A stretch of DNA of 64,000 nucleotides from Psychroflexus montanilacus (GCF_020164535.1 NZ_JAIQZC010000001.1:930001-994000); one strand, 5' to 3'. Counted from the first letter of the stretch, positions 8,875-19,391 are shown. Numbers and translations are program-made. The notes: generated from the sequence alone by a model not told the origin.

Positions 8875-10527
8875 TCATTTTAACAAAGATTGAGCGTGAG
8901 CTAGTGCAGATTCAGAAGTTTTGTCTCCTCCAAGCATTTCCGCAAGTTCGATAACTCGTTCCTTGTCTTTTAAAACCTTTATATTGGATTGAGTGGTTTC
9001 GTTTTCAGTAGTTTTATAAACTTTAAAATGCTGCTGCCCCATACCTGCTATTTGCGGTAAATGAGTGATTGAAATAACTTGAAGAGAACCTGACATTTTC
9101 TTCATAATAACTCCCATTTTTGTAGCCACATCTCCAGATACACCTGTATCAATTTCATCAAAAATAATACTCGGAAGATTGTCGTATTGAGCCAGCAAGC
9201 TTTTCACAGCAAGGGTAATTCTGGATAATTCGCCACCTGATGCTACCCGCTTGATGTCTTGAGGCTCACTGCCTTTATTGGCAGAAAACAACCATTCAAA
9301 ATGGTCTGCCCCTCTAGAGTTGAAAGTACTGGTTAAGTTCCCTTTCACTAGCAGTCTAGCGTAAGGAATTCCCAACTCGCTCAACATTTTCTCTACCACA
9401 TCACTTATAATGCTGGTTGTTTTTTCTCTGCTTTCGTAGAGTGCTTTGGCAATTTTTGAAAGCTTTTGTTCCTGTTCAGTAATTTGTAGCTCAGCCTGAT
9501 TAAGTTCTTTTTCAGCGTTTTCTTTTACAGAAACCTGCTGTTCGAGATTCTCTTTGACTTCCAATAACCCTGCTACATCCGATACATGATGCTTTTTTTG
9601 AAGACTGTAAATCAATTGTAATTTTTCATTTACTTCCTCCAAGGTCTTAGGATCAGCATCCAAAGACTCAAGCTGGTTTTGAGTTTCAGAACTGATGTCT
9701 TCTGCCTCTATCAATATGCTCTCGATTCTTTGGTGAAGTTCACCAAGGTTAGGATCTAGCTGAGAAGCTTTCCTTAACTGCATATTGATTTCTCTTAGCT
9801 GTGCGACAACACCAATCGACTCTTCGTCAAGCTGCTGATAAGACTGACCTAACTTTTCCTGAAGTTCTTCAACATGACTTAGTTTACTCTGTGTAGATTC
9901 TAACTCTTCCTGTAAGCCAGTTTTTAAATTAGCTTCAGTTAATTCTGAAAGTAAAAACACATTATAATCATAGGCTTCATCTGCTTTTATCTGTCTTGAC
10001 TTTAGTTCATCAAATGCTTTCTTAAACGTATTCAGCAATTTTAAATTTTGAGAATAAGTTTCTCTTAACTCTGAATTTTGAGCTACTGTATCTAAAACAT
10101 CGTACTGGTAATCCTGATTCCCAATAGATAAGGTTTCATGCTGACTGTGAATATCGATAAGATGTACACCGAGTTCACTTAAACTAGAAAGTTTTACCGG
10201 AGTATCATTGACAAATGCTCTGGACTTTCCCGAAGGCAGGATTTCACGTCTTATGATGGTTTCTTCTTCATAGTCCAAATCCAAATCTTCGAATAATGTC
10301 TTTAGACTAAACGCTCCAACGGAAAAGTGACCTTCTATCACGCATTTTTTTTCAGAATTTCGAATAGAGTTTAGGTCTGCTCTTTTTCCTAATAGTAAGG
10401 AAAGGGCTCCAAGAATAATGGACTTACCAGCACCGGTTTCACCAGTGATAATTGAAAAGTTATCTGTAAATTCAAGACTGATATCTTCAATAAGAGCAAA
10501 ATTTTTGATCCCAAGAACTCTAAGCAC
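8875..10527 (-). CDS. recN: DNA repair protein RecN
   Basis: An SMC-like ATPase that acts at DNA double-strand breaks. It has 550 residues with the Walker A motif GETGAGKS at 29-36, a long central coiled coil (about 150-370, rich in Glu, Gln, Leu and Lys), the signature VASGGELSR and the Walker B region IIFDEIDTGVSG near the C-terminus. The start codon is GTG; no ATG lies close by in frame with the conserved LRVLGIKNFALI opening. It follows DUF4835 and coaBC, a gene order conserved in many flavobacteria. Confidence 0.96.
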   Translation of the reverse strand: MLRVLGIKNFALIEDISLEFTDNFSIITGETGAGKSIILGALSLLLGKRADLNSIRNSEKKCVIEGHFSVGAFSLKTLFEDLDLDYEEETIIRREILPSGKSRAFVNDTPVKLSSLSELGVHLIDIHSQHETLSIGNQDYQYDVLDTVAQNSELRETYSQNLKLLNTFKKAFDELKSRQIKADEAYDYNVFLLSELTEANLKTGLQEELESTQSKLSHVEELQEKLGQSYQQLDEESIGVVAQLREINMQLRKASQLDPNLGELHQRIESILIEAEDISSETQNQLESLDADPKTLEEVNEKLQLIYSLQKKHHVSDVAGLLEVKENLEQQVSVKENAEKELNQAELQITEQEQKLSKIAKALYESREKTTSIISDVVEKMLSELGIPYARLLVKGNLTSTFNSRGADHFEWLFSANKGSEPQDIKRVASGGELSRITLAVKSLLAQYDNLPSIIFDEIDTGVSGDVATKMGVIMKKMSGSLQVISITHLPQIAGMGQQHFKVYKTTENETTQSNIKVLKDKERVIELAEMLGGDKTSESALAHAQSLLK

Positions 10528-10593
10528 AAGTGAAAATTTAAACGATTAAATCCAAGAGCTAATCTACTAAATATTGAGTAATCTCAGTCACAT

Positions 10594-11481
10594 TTATTCA
10601 CCTATCCTTCGCCATTTCCTATTGTGCACAGGAGCAACCTGATTTAAGGTGCTCACAGTAGAATTGATGTCCATTTCTGGTCCACCACTCAGGATTTGCA
10701 TTATCTCATCAGACTTTGCATCAAAGAAAATTCTGAATAAGGCTGCATTTGGTCTACTTTTAGAATTTTCAGATATCAAGTTGATGGCTGTTAGGATGTT
10801 TTCTTTTCCTTTTTCAACATCCTTGTGCATTAAGTCCAGACCTTGCCTGTGATACACATAGAGAGCCTTTCTGTAATTTGAAAAATTTCCTGAAAGTAAA
10901 TCCCTGTTGATACCAAAACGACTTTGTGATGCACCAGATTCTGTCCACCCGTTTCCTCCTCTTTGACTGGCAGCATTCACAATTTTCCTGGCTTCTTCAT
11001 AAAATTCATCTCCACCACCTTCTATAAAGCTATCGGCATCGTAACCCAAGATCGTGTAAACATAGAAACTTATCGTAGATACAAGGTTATTAGAAAACAC
11101 ATTTGGATTATAATTAAGTGGCTCAAACTCTTTGTAAGTAAAGTTGAAGTCATTATCCTTTATATTCAACAAAATCGAATTCATAGATGACCCAAAAACT
11201 GGTCTTGAAGATTGTACCTGAACTGTTGCCTGAAAATTGTCAGAATCGTAAGCCTGTATAATAACATTAAAACTACACTTGATGCGCTCATGTGGTTTAT
11301 AAGTAGAGCTGGTCCATTGGGTATTGTTTATAAATTCAGACAAATCCCTTTCCAAAGTGGAGAATATAGATAACTGATTCCTTCCTGTTTGCTGAGCATC
11401 CAAAACTACCTCAGCTTCCAGAACTTGAGATGTACCCAGGAATGGAAATAGGAAGATAAATATGAGGTATTTTACATTCAT
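10594..11481 (-). CDS. DUF4835 family protein (PorD-like)
   Basis: A 295-residue secreted protein with an N-terminal signal peptide (hydrophobic residues 5-18, cleavage near GTSQ). The body matches the DUF4835 family as I recall it: an early LDAQQTGRNQLSIFSTLERDL segment, a central FYVYTILGYDADSF segment and the RRGGNGW-like SQRGGNGW. Current annotations often name this family type IX secretion protein PorD; I have not verified that, and a T9SS role is inference. Its ATG overlaps the coaBC stop by 4 nt, so the two are co-translated. Confidence 0.82.
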   Translation of the reverse strand: MNVKYLIFIFLFPFLGTSQVLEAEVVLDAQQTGRNQLSIFSTLERDLSEFINNTQWTSSTYKPHERIKCSFNVIIQAYDSDNFQATVQVQSSRPVFGSSMNSILLNIKDNDFNFTYKEFEPLNYNPNVFSNNLVSTISFYVYTILGYDADSFIEGGGDEFYEEARKIVNAASQRGGNGWTESGASQSRFGINRDLLSGNFSNYRKALYVYHRQGLDLMHKDVEKGKENILTAINLISENSKSRPNAALFRIFFDAKSDEIMQILSGGPEMDINSTVSTLNQVAPVHNRKWRRIGE

Positions 11482-12677
11482 AGACTTGCAATTTTCAAAA
11501 CATGACCCAAAATATCTTTTGCTACTTCAGATTTGTGTTTAGTTTCAAAACGAAAGATTTCTGAATTTGTTATGATTTTTACCTTATTGGTGTCTGTTTT
11601 GAAACCTGCACCACTATCATTTAATGAATTTAGAACGATAAAATCAAGATTTTTTTTCTTCAATTTTGCTTTTGCATTCTCTTCTTCGTTATTGGTTTCC
11701 AAAGCAAATCCAACTAAAATTTGATGGGTCTTGATGTGTCCCAGATATTTTAAAATATCCTGAGTTGGTTCCAAATCTATTTGCATAGACGTTTCGCTCT
11801 TTTTAAGTTTATGTCCAAACTGTTGTTTGGGCTTATAATCTGAAACTGCAGCAGCTGCAATAACAATATCAGAAGTTTGATAGCATGAAGTTGCAGCTTC
11901 AAACATATCCTGAGCACTCACTACATCTATTCTATTCAAATTGCTGTGATTGAGCTTCAAGTGGGTAGGTCCCGAAATTAAATTTACGTTTGCTCCAAGA
12001 TCCAGGGCTTGCTGTGCAAGTTCAAATCCCATTTTCCCACTGGAATGATTTCCTATAAAACGGACAGGATCAATGGCCTCGTAAGTTGGTCCCGCAGTAA
12101 TAGTAACAGTTTTACCATTTAAGGGTAACTGCAAGAGGATGTCTTGCTCAATAAAATTGACAATATTTTCTGGCTCTGCCATTCTTCCCTCACCAACAAG
12201 TCCGCTGGCTAACTGGCCAGATTCGGGTTTGATAAACTTGTTCCCAAAACTGATTAAGGTTTCAATACTTTCCTTGGAAGTGTTGTGCTTGTACATGTCT
12301 AGATCCATTGCTGGAGCAAAGTAAACCGGACACTTAGCTGAAAGGTATGTGGTAATCAAGAGGTTATTTGCACTTCCAGAAGCCATCTTGGATAAAGTGT
12401 TGGCTGTTGCCGGGGCTATTAACATTAAATCTGCCCATAAACCGAGATCTACATGGTTGTTCCAGTTTTTTTCTTCATCTGTAAACGAGGAAACTACAGG
12501 ATTTTCTGAAAGAGTTGAAAGGGTAAGCGGTGTAACAAATTGTTCTGACTCTGGAGTCATCACTACTTTCACATCTGCTCCCGCTTTTTTAAGAAGTCTG
12601 ACTAAGAAAGCAGATTTGTAAGCGGCAATGCCACCCGTAATTCCTAATAGGATATGCTTGCCGCTTAAAATACTCAT
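11478..12677 (-). CDS. coaBC: Bifunctional phosphopantothenoylcysteine decarboxylase / synthetase
   Basis: CoaBC converts 4'-phosphopantothenate and cysteine to phosphopantothenoylcysteine and then decarboxylates it to 4'-phosphopantetheine, using CTP and FMN. It is about 399 residues long. The N-terminal flavoprotein half has GITGGIAAYKS, the active-site His in NNHVDLG and the substrate motif PAMDLDMY, a PAMNxxMW variant. The C-terminal synthetase half has VTAGPTYEAIDPVRFIGN followed by HSSGKMG. I use the ATG giving MSILSGK rather than the TTG two codons upstream. It lies 12 nt after the omega-subunit gene and overlaps DUF4835 by 4 nt. Confidence 0.95.
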   Translation of the reverse strand: MSILSGKHILLGITGGIAAYKSAFLVRLLKKAGADVKVVMTPESEQFVTPLTLSTLSENPVVSSFTDEEKNWNNHVDLGLWADLMLIAPATANTLSKMASGSANNLLITTYLSAKCPVYFAPAMDLDMYKHNTSKESIETLISFGNKFIKPESGQLASGLVGEGRMAEPENIVNFIEQDILLQLPLNGKTVTITAGPTYEAIDPVRFIGNHSSGKMGFELAQQALDLGANVNLISGPTHLKLNHSNLNRIDVVSAQDMFEAATSCYQTSDIVIAAAAVSDYKPKQQFGHKLKKSETSMQIDLEPTQDILKYLGHIKTHQILVGFALETNNEEENAKAKLKKKNLDFIVLNSLNDSGAGFKTDTNKVKIITNSEIFRFETKHKSEVAKDILGHVLKIASL

Positions 12678-12689
12678 TAGCAATCTTTA

Positions 12690-13025
12690 TTACTCTTCGG
12701 TATTTTCTTTGGTGTTTCTATAGTAGATTTTATCGTCCAACCACTCATCCATTGCTATAGAATGTGGTTTTGGAAGTCTCTCATAGTACTTGGACACTTC
12801 AATTTGCTCTTTATTTTCAAAAACCTCATCAAGGTTTTCATTATAAGTAGCAAACTCATCGAGTTTCTCCAATAGCTCTTTTTTCATCTCTACGTTGATT
12901 TGATTGGAACGCTTAGAAACAATTGAAATTGCTTCATAAATGTTTCCGGTAGCAGCATCAACCTTATTCTTATTGATTGTGGTTGTACTTATTGGAGCGT
13001 TGGTGTGTTTGATATTTGAATTCAT
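12690..13025 (-). CDS. rpoZ: RNA polymerase omega subunit (Bacteroidota type)
   Basis: A 111-residue small protein. The segment GNIYEAISIVSKRSNQIN followed by a helix (KKELLEKLDEFA) matches the Rpb6/omega fold, in which this helix packs against the beta-prime subunit. The C-terminal extension (EVSKYYERLPKPHSIAMDEW) is characteristic of Bacteroidota omega proteins. It overlaps the bamD stop by 4 nt and sits immediately before coaBC, an arrangement parallel to bamD-rpoZ-coaBC in related genomes. The family is easily missed because it differs from proteobacterial RpoZ. Confidence 0.85.
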   Translation of the reverse strand: MNSNIKHTNAPISTTTINKNKVDAATGNIYEAISIVSKRSNQINVEMKKELLEKLDEFATYNENLDEVFENKEQIEVSKYYERLPKPHSIAMDEWLDDKIYYRNTKENTEE

Positions 13026-13846
13026 AATTCTGTTTGTGTATTTGTACGTTCTTCTATGTCTTTTGCATAAACCTTAGCTTGTTCAGAAAGTTCACTTCCT
13101 GAGTCTCCATAATATTTGATATAGTCTTCATAATATACTTTAGCTTCCGCCAAACGTTCTGGAACCAGTGAAGATATACTATTTATAGCTAAGATGTATG
13201 CAGATTCAAATTTATAAAAGAAAGCTTCCTCTCTAAATTTTGAACCTGGAAATCTTAAATTGAAATTATCAAAGGACTGAATCGCAGCCTTGTAGCGTTC
13301 AGTATGATGATATTGTTTCGAGATCTCGTAAAACTTCTTTTCTATTTTCAAACTCAATTCTTGAATCATAGCATTGGAAGTCTCAAAGAATTCCCCGTCT
13401 GGATAAGTATTGATGTAAAATTGAAGTTTTGCTAAAGCTTTATTAGTGTCTTCCTGGTCTTTGCTATAAATAGGAGAGACTTCATAGTAACTTTTTGCAC
13501 TTTTGAAAAAAGCTTCTTCTACCTTTTCACTATTTGGGTAAGATTTTGTAAAACGCTCAAACATATAGCCCGATAAAAAATAATCCCCAATGAGATAGTG
13601 AGCATTTGCATTCATATAAGTGACTGTCTCCCCAGAGGGTTTACCCTTATATTGCGGTAAAATCTGATCAAACAAACGTATAGCCTTCCTATGGTATTTA
13701 CTCTTACCGGTTTCTATTCCTTTTTCGTAAAACTTTTTTGATAACTCATATTTTGGCTGTACCTCTTTTTCTTTTAAGACTTTTTGGTACTCACTACATG
13801 AGGAAAATCCAAGAACTATTACCAAAAGAACTATAATTCGTTTCAT
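13022..13846 (-). CDS. bamD: Outer membrane assembly lipoprotein BamD
   Basis: A component of the BAM complex, which inserts beta-barrel proteins into the outer membrane. It has 274 residues with a lipoprotein signal peptide and lipobox cysteine at residue 17 (GFSSC). Successive tetratricopeptide-like helical repeats follow, for example YLIGDYFLSGYMFERFTKSYPNSEKVEEAFF and ERYKAAIQSFDNFNLRFPGSKFREEA in pieces. It heads the bamD-rpoZ-coaBC-DUF4835 run. Confidence 0.93.
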   Translation of the reverse strand: MKRIIVLLVIVLGFSSCSEYQKVLKEKEVQPKYELSKKFYEKGIETGKSKYHRKAIRLFDQILPQYKGKPSGETVTYMNANAHYLIGDYFLSGYMFERFTKSYPNSEKVEEAFFKSAKSYYEVSPIYSKDQEDTNKALAKLQFYINTYPDGEFFETSNAMIQELSLKIEKKFYEISKQYHHTERYKAAIQSFDNFNLRFPGSKFREEAFFYKFESAYILAINSISSLVPERLAEAKVYYEDYIKYYGDSGSELSEQAKVYAKDIEERTNTQTEL

Positions 13847-13910
13847 AAACTTAAATATCGTGCAAAATTAAGGATAAATCTTCGATAATAAAAACGCAAT
13901 AAATACCGGA

Positions 13911-14789
13911 TTATTTCAACTGATTTATGAAAACGCTCAAGGCTGATTTCAATTCTGAACTCGCTTCAACTAAGGGCAATCTTACATTGTTTTCTGCTAT
14001 TTTTTTTAATTCTAAAACAGACTTAATTCCTGCCGGATTTCCCTCTTTGAAAATAAGATCGATTCCATCCATCAACTCAAATTGAATGGCATAGGCTTCT
14101 TTTGTTTTTTTCAAAAGACCCAAATTTACCATCTTGGTAAATTCTGCAGGAAATCCTTGAGCCATTACTGAAATGACTCCTGCTCCACCAGCAAGCAACA
14201 TGGGTAAAGTAATCATATCGTCACCTGAAATCACAAGAAAATCTGATGGTGTATCTCTTAATATTTGCATAGCTTGAACTATATCTCCAGCAGCTTCTTT
14301 TATACCTATGATGTTTTCAAAGTCATTTGCCAAACGGGTAACCGTTAAAGGCAGCATATTGGAACTTGTCCTTCCTGGGACATTGTAAAGAATAATAGGG
14401 AGCGGTGAAGCCTTCGATACAGCTTCAAAATGCTTATAAATTCCCTCCTGCGTTGGTTTATTATAATATGGAGAAACTGAAAGTAAAGCGTCAAAACCAT
14501 CTAGATTTTCTGTTTTCAAATCGCTTACCACTTGTGCAGTGTTGTTTCCCCCAAGGCCTAAAACTAATGGTAACTTACCATTGTTTTCTTGCTTTATAGT
14601 GGTCTTTACCAGCTCTTTTTCTGCTTTACTCAAAGTTGCGTTTTCTGCTGTGGTTCCCATTACCACAAGATAGTCTACTCCATTTTTGATTTGGAATTGA
14701 ACTAAGCGTCTTAATGCATTTTCATCTACCTCATTACTGCTAGTAAAAGGAGTTGCCAATGCAACTCCTGTTCCCAAGAATTTTGTCAT
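13911..14789 (-). CDS. dapA: 4-hydroxy-tetrahydrodipicolinate synthase
   Basis: DapA condenses pyruvate with aspartate semialdehyde in the diaminopimelate/lysine pathway. In the 292-residue sequence the Schiff-base lysine is Lys164 in IGIKEAAG. Tyr135 (LYNVPGRT), Arg140, Thr46-Thr47 and Tyr109 complete the usual active site. It is preceded by the DUF6913 gene with 7 nt between them, a pairing often seen in flavobacteria. Confidence 0.96.
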   Translation of the reverse strand: MTKFLGTGVALATPFTSSNEVDENALRRLVQFQIKNGVDYLVVMGTTAENATLSKAEKELVKTTIKQENNGKLPLVLGLGGNNTAQVVSDLKTENLDGFDALLSVSPYYNKPTQEGIYKHFEAVSKASPLPIILYNVPGRTSSNMLPLTVTRLANDFENIIGIKEAAGDIVQAMQILRDTPSDFLVISGDDMITLPMLLAGGAGVISVMAQGFPAEFTKMVNLGLLKKTKEAYAIQFELMDGIDLIFKEGNPAGIKSVLELKKIAENNVRLPLVEASSELKSALSVFINQLK

Positions 14790-14796
14790 TTGTTAT

Positions 14797-15294
14797 TTAA
14801 ATTATTTGTTTAATATATTTCGAAGTTTCTTTAAAAAAATCAAGGTTTCTGGAATCTACAGCCAATGAAAGGTCATTGATTTCAGCATTGGATTCGTTCA
14901 AACCTACTTTAAGTCTGGCTTTGGTAAGTTGTGCAACAATCTCTAAACACAACTCATTCTTTCCAAAAAAATTGAATAATAACTTATAGTCGCGATTTAC
15001 AAATTCAGAAATTACTTTAGATTTTGGCTGGCCAAATATAGAAAAGTCCTTTTGTATAAAAACAAAATCAGGCTTTTCAACTCTGTCATACCTATGCCTG
15101 CTGAACCCTAGAAAATAGATTTCCGAGGGCTTTACATCAAAATTCTTTTCAATAAGCTGCTGAAGTTGATATTTATCTGAAACATCATCATTAAATAAGA
15201 TACCAACTTTAGATCCTTTAATTTCCGAAGCTTTTTCGGATTTATTGGACTCCAGTTTCTTATTTAGAAAATAAGTTTGTAATGAATTAACCAC
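14797..15294 (-). CDS. DUF6913 family protein of unknown function
   Basis: A 165-residue soluble protein without signal peptide or membrane segment. It resembles the flavobacterial DUF6913 family encoded next to dapA (KVGILFNDD near residue 31 and a NELCLEIVAQL helix). The start codon is GTG. The alternating hydrophobic strands suggest a small alpha/beta fold. No catalytic motif is evident and the function is unknown; tight linkage to dapA suggests co-expression. Confidence 0.75.
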   Translation of the reverse strand: MVNSLQTYFLNKKLESNKSEKASEIKGSKVGILFNDDVSDKYQLQQLIEKNFDVKPSEIYFLGFSRHRYDRVEKPDFVFIQKDFSIFGQPKSKVISEFVNRDYKLLFNFFGKNELCLEIVAQLTKARLKVGLNESNAEINDLSLAVDSRNLDFFKETSKYIKQII

Positions 15295-15347
15295 CTTTAG
15301 ATTTTATATCAAATATAAGAGATTATTGAACTCGCGAACTTAAAAAA

Positions 15348-17207
15348 TTACCCTTTAAGCCAAGCCTGTCTAAGTTTGAATTTAGGATTATCGCTTTCAA
15401 GGTCTACAGACTGTAATGACGTCTTGTTGGTATATGGCTGAGTGGCTTCACCTTCAAAAGTCATTTCTTCACCATCTCTCACCACAGTCATTTTAAACGC
15501 TTCTCCTTCTTCCCAGCCCATAGATGCCATAATAAGTGGCCTTATGTTTTCTAAACTATATTCAGTACCATTGATGGATTTTATAACATCTCCACCTTGA
15601 ACACCCAGATCTCTAAAGAATGAATTCATAGGATAACTTTCTCTAAAGAAAACAGTACCATCATCTTGATTAGCATCAATAAAAGGGGTATTCCCATCTA
15701 AAAAATATCCTGTTTTTGCTAAGCTTTCAGACTTCTCTACACCAACCTTTGCAAAAAATTCATCGTATGGAATAGGTGTATTCCCTGAAACGTATTTATC
15801 AAAAAAAGCCTGTACTTCAGGATAGGTCATATCAACAATTTCTGAAATCAACTCATCATCTTCAAATGGCGTATCTTTTCCGTATTTAGAAATTAATTTT
15901 TTCATTAAATCCAGAATACCCATTTCACCACTGCTTAATTCTCTAAGGCGAATATCTAAAGCCATACCTATCAGTGCCCCTTTCTGATAGACATTATAAT
16001 AACTGTCTTTATATTCATCTTCAAGTATATTTGCACTCATTTCTGTAAACGACATCGTATCATCAAAAGCCATGGACGTTTGGATTTTCTCATTCATTCG
16101 CTGGTAGAAGTCTTCTTCAGAAATTAAATCTTGATTAATCTGAAACAAGTTAGCAAAGTATTCAGTCACGCCTTCATACATCCAAAGGTGCTGAGACATC
16201 TTAGGGTTGTTGTAGTCGAAGTAATGCACTTCATTGGAATGAATATTTAGTGGAGTGATGATATGGAAAAACTCATGTGAAACCACATCAGTCATTGATT
16301 CTTCAAGTTGTTGCAGGGCCATTGTTTCTGGTAAGACTACACTTGTAGAAGTATGGTGTTCTAGAGCACCAAAGCCACGTGCATCTTGATTTTCCATATC
16401 AGACAAATACAATAAAATAGCATACACATTAGTATTGTCTATCTCTCCTAAAAAAGATTTTTGAGCCTGAACCATCTTCTCCAGCGCTGGTTTTAAATCT
16501 TCAGTAGAATGTACACTATTTGGTGAATGAATACTCAACAAAACTTTCATGCCTTCTATGTCGAAACTGGTCGTATCTGGTTCAGAATATAAGATAGGAT
16601 GATCGATTACTCCAAAGTATCTGTCTGTTGCAAATTCGTCTATAACATAGGTTTCTTTATCAGTTTGATTAATCACGGGTAGTGAGGCTGATGCAGCAAG
16701 ATTGGAAGGCCTTTGAATATTGATTTTGTATGGAATTTCTTTAGCATTTTCAAAATAGCCTACCATTGCATGGAGATTAAGCATAAAGTTATCTCCTGCT
16801 TCAAAATTGGTTCCAGCTGGCGAAAATACACCTCCTTCACCTTCCATATCAAAGGTGTCGTCTACATAATAAGTAAGCTTATCAAAATTGGAAGAGTTTG
16901 TAATCACCCATGTATTATCATCATTTCGAGTCGCTTCCATTTCATTTCCATCGTAATCTAAAGCGACAAGATCACTGGAAAACTGTCCATAATCATTGAT
17001 AGCATAAGTTCCTGGTACTGTTTTTGGCAGATAAAACTTAATGGAGTCAGAACTTATTGGTCCTGGATCTACAGAGACTTTCACTCTATCGTTTTCGACT
17101 TCGTGAAGAAAAACATCTACTACTACAAGGTCGTTTTCTTTTTGAGAAACGGTTTTACAACTGATAACGCTGATTAAAACACCTAAAGCTAAAACTATTT
17201 TTTTCAT
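15348..17207 (-). CDS. M61 family metallopeptidase (glycyl aminopeptidase-like), lipoprotein
   Basis: A 619-residue zinc peptidase exported by a lipoprotein signal (lipobox cysteine 17, SVISC). The N-terminal beta-rich domain is followed by a gluzincin domain with HEFFH at about residues 311-315 and the downstream glutamate helix (MYEGVTEYFANLF). A PDZ domain lies in the last 130 residues (GVQGGDVIKSINGTEYS). It probably degrades peptides in the periplasm or at the cell surface; the substrate is unknown. It is flanked by DUF6913 and the antiporter, with separate spacing on each side. Confidence 0.9.
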   Translation of the reverse strand: MKKIVLALGVLISVISCKTVSQKENDLVVVDVFLHEVENDRVKVSVDPGPISSDSIKFYLPKTVPGTYAINDYGQFSSDLVALDYDGNEMEATRNDDNTWVITNSSNFDKLTYYVDDTFDMEGEGGVFSPAGTNFEAGDNFMLNLHAMVGYFENAKEIPYKINIQRPSNLAASASLPVINQTDKETYVIDEFATDRYFGVIDHPILYSEPDTTSFDIEGMKVLLSIHSPNSVHSTEDLKPALEKMVQAQKSFLGEIDNTNVYAILLYLSDMENQDARGFGALEHHTSTSVVLPETMALQQLEESMTDVVSHEFFHIITPLNIHSNEVHYFDYNNPKMSQHLWMYEGVTEYFANLFQINQDLISEEDFYQRMNEKIQTSMAFDDTMSFTEMSANILEDEYKDSYYNVYQKGALIGMALDIRLRELSSGEMGILDLMKKLISKYGKDTPFEDDELISEIVDMTYPEVQAFFDKYVSGNTPIPYDEFFAKVGVEKSESLAKTGYFLDGNTPFIDANQDDGTVFFRESYPMNSFFRDLGVQGGDVIKSINGTEYSLENIRPLIMASMGWEEGEAFKMTVVRDGEEMTFEGEATQPYTNKTSLQSVDLESDNPKFKLRQAWLKG

Positions 17208-17256
17208 GATATATATTTCTTATTGGACTATCTATTCTGAATTTGTTACGCCAAAA

Positions 17257-19260
17257 TTAAAACTTTATCACCTTATTGAGAGCATTGATATCCCTTGATG
17301 CTCCAAAAATGTAAACTAAGTCATCAATTTCAATTTTGGTGCTGGGTTGTATATCTGAAATGTATTTTCTACCACGTTTAATGGCTAGAACGGTTACATT
17401 ATAATTTTTTCCAATTCCAGATTCAAGAATGGTAGCTCCAGCAATATTATTATCTCCATGCTGTACATGCAGTGTAGCCACTTCTTTATCTGGTATGTTC
17501 AACTGCTGAAAAACAGCATTGGTTGAAGTTGGTTTGATACTCGTTAACATCTCATAGTCTGAAGACCTGATGCTGGTTACTATAGTTTCTATATCGCCTT
17601 GAGTCACCATGTACTGTCTTAAAACTCGTGTAAAAATCTCAATTGAAGTTTCAAACTCTTCAGGAATAACCTCATCTGCACCTACTTTCATGTTTTCCTC
17701 AATTTCTTTTACATAACGAGTTCTCACAATAATGTAAACTGTTTGAGAAAATAATCGAACTGAAGAAATAATCTTTTTGGTGGCATTTGGATCGGAAATA
17801 GCAATAACCACCACCCTCGCTTTCTGAATATTGATATGTTTCAAAATTTCAGGATCTGATGCGTCACCAAAAACGATAGGTTGATTTTTTTCTTTAGCCA
17901 TTTTAATAGCATCGTAGTCCATATCCACAATGACATAAGGAATATCAATATGAGATGTTACTCTGGAAATATTTTGACCATTGATCCCATAACCTACAAT
18001 AACCACATGATCTTTCCAATCGTGTTCCTGATCAATCTCCTGACTACTATCATCTATCTTACGCTTGTTCATTCGTTTTCTCACGCGTTTTGGAATAGCT
18101 GCTCTTAATAAGAATTCTGACATTTTATGAGATTTCTGCAAGACAAATGGCGTTAAAGCCATAGTTATTATAGAAACAGCAAGGAAATATTGATAAAGTT
18201 CATCTGGCAGAATATCGTTTTGCAAACCTACTGTAGATAGCAATAACGAAAATTCACCTACCTGAAAAATACTAAAAGCAGACATGAAAACAGTTCGGGG
18301 CTGGTTCTTGAGACCCAAAGCTACAAGGCCTACAATCAACATCTTGATCACTAAAACTGCGAGTACAAATAAAAGGATGTAAACTACATTACTCATAAAA
18401 AAGTAAATGTCGAGCAGTGAACCTACAGAGATGAAAAAGAAACTTATAAATATTTCTCTGAAGGGAAGCACGTTGGCCGTGGCTTGGTGGCTGTATTCAG
18501 ATTCCGAAATAATCAATCCAGCAAAGAATGCTCCGAGTGCTAGAGACAAACCAACAGAAGATGTTAGCCAGGCCACACCAAAGCAGAATACAATAGTTGT
18601 TAGTATAAATAATTCTCGATTTTTGGATTTAACCACCAATTTGAAAATAAACGGTACGATGTATTTTTGAAGTAAAAACACAACTACACCAACACCTATT
18701 AATTTAACCAAAAGAATAAGTAAGGTTTCGCCTACGTTTTCAGACTTTCCGGCCAATATTGGCGTTAACAACATCATTGGGACGACAATAATATCCTGAA
18801 AAATCAAAATCCCCAGTGCTATTCTACCATGAGGTGATTTAATTTCTCCTTTTTCCTGCAGCATTTTTAAGACTATAGCGGTACTACTTAGAGAGATCAG
18901 GAAACCAATAAAAACGGCCGTATTAATTTCAACACCCAGGGCCATGGCAACTAAAGCAGTTATCAGTATGGTTCCTCCTACCTGGAGTCCACCACCAATA
19001 AAAACTGTTTTTTTTATTTTCATCAATCCACTAAAGGACAACTCAATACCAATAATAAAAAGAAGGAAAATAATTCCTATTTCTGAAAGTAACTCCACTT
19101 CGTGAGACGAGCTTAATAAGTTAAATGCACTTGGCCCAACAATAATACCTGCAAATAAAAATCCAAGAATAGAAGGCACTTTTAGCTTTTGGAAGGCCAA
19201 AATGATGACAATCGAAATACCTAAAACAACAACAATCTCTTTAAGTAGTGGGATTTCCAT
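17257..19260 (-). CDS. CPA2 family monovalent cation:proton antiporter with RCK domains
   Basis: A 667-residue KefB/YbaL-type transporter. About 12 hydrophobic segments span residues 5-400, including the GFLFAGIIVGPSAFNLL motif and the GALFAGLIISESEYSHQ-like core (LALGAFFAGLIISESEY). A cytoplasmic TrkA-N domain (VVIVGYGINGQNISR, nucleotide-binding fold, then VFGDASDPEIL) and a C-terminal TrkA-C domain (ISDIQPSTKIEIDDLVYIFG) follow. It likely exchanges K+ or Na+ for H+ across the inner membrane under nucleotide control. Ion specificity cannot be assigned. It is divergent from the 5'-nucleotidase pair. Confidence 0.92.
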   Translation of the reverse strand: MEIPLLKEIVVVLGISIVIILAFQKLKVPSILGFLFAGIIVGPSAFNLLSSSHEVELLSEIGIIFLLFIIGIELSFSGLMKIKKTVFIGGGLQVGGTILITALVAMALGVEINTAVFIGFLISLSSTAIVLKMLQEKGEIKSPHGRIALGILIFQDIIVVPMMLLTPILAGKSENVGETLLILLVKLIGVGVVVFLLQKYIVPFIFKLVVKSKNRELFILTTIVFCFGVAWLTSSVGLSLALGAFFAGLIISESEYSHQATANVLPFREIFISFFFISVGSLLDIYFFMSNVVYILLFVLAVLVIKMLIVGLVALGLKNQPRTVFMSAFSIFQVGEFSLLLSTVGLQNDILPDELYQYFLAVSIITMALTPFVLQKSHKMSEFLLRAAIPKRVRKRMNKRKIDDSSQEIDQEHDWKDHVVIVGYGINGQNISRVTSHIDIPYVIVDMDYDAIKMAKEKNQPIVFGDASDPEILKHINIQKARVVVIAISDPNATKKIISSVRLFSQTVYIIVRTRYVKEIEENMKVGADEVIPEEFETSIEIFTRVLRQYMVTQGDIETIVTSIRSSDYEMLTSIKPTSTNAVFQQLNIPDKEVATLHVQHGDNNIAGATILESGIGKNYNVTVLAIKRGRKYISDIQPSTKIEIDDLVYIFGASRDINALNKVIKF

Positions 19261-19391
19261 AGTTTATTTTAACAGATTTGCAAAAATACCAAAATATCAT
19301 TCTTAAAGTGTTTTGAAAACCATAAATAAAAAACTAGTCTTAATTAATCATATAGTCAATTCTAACACCCCTTTAAATTTACGAAACAGAC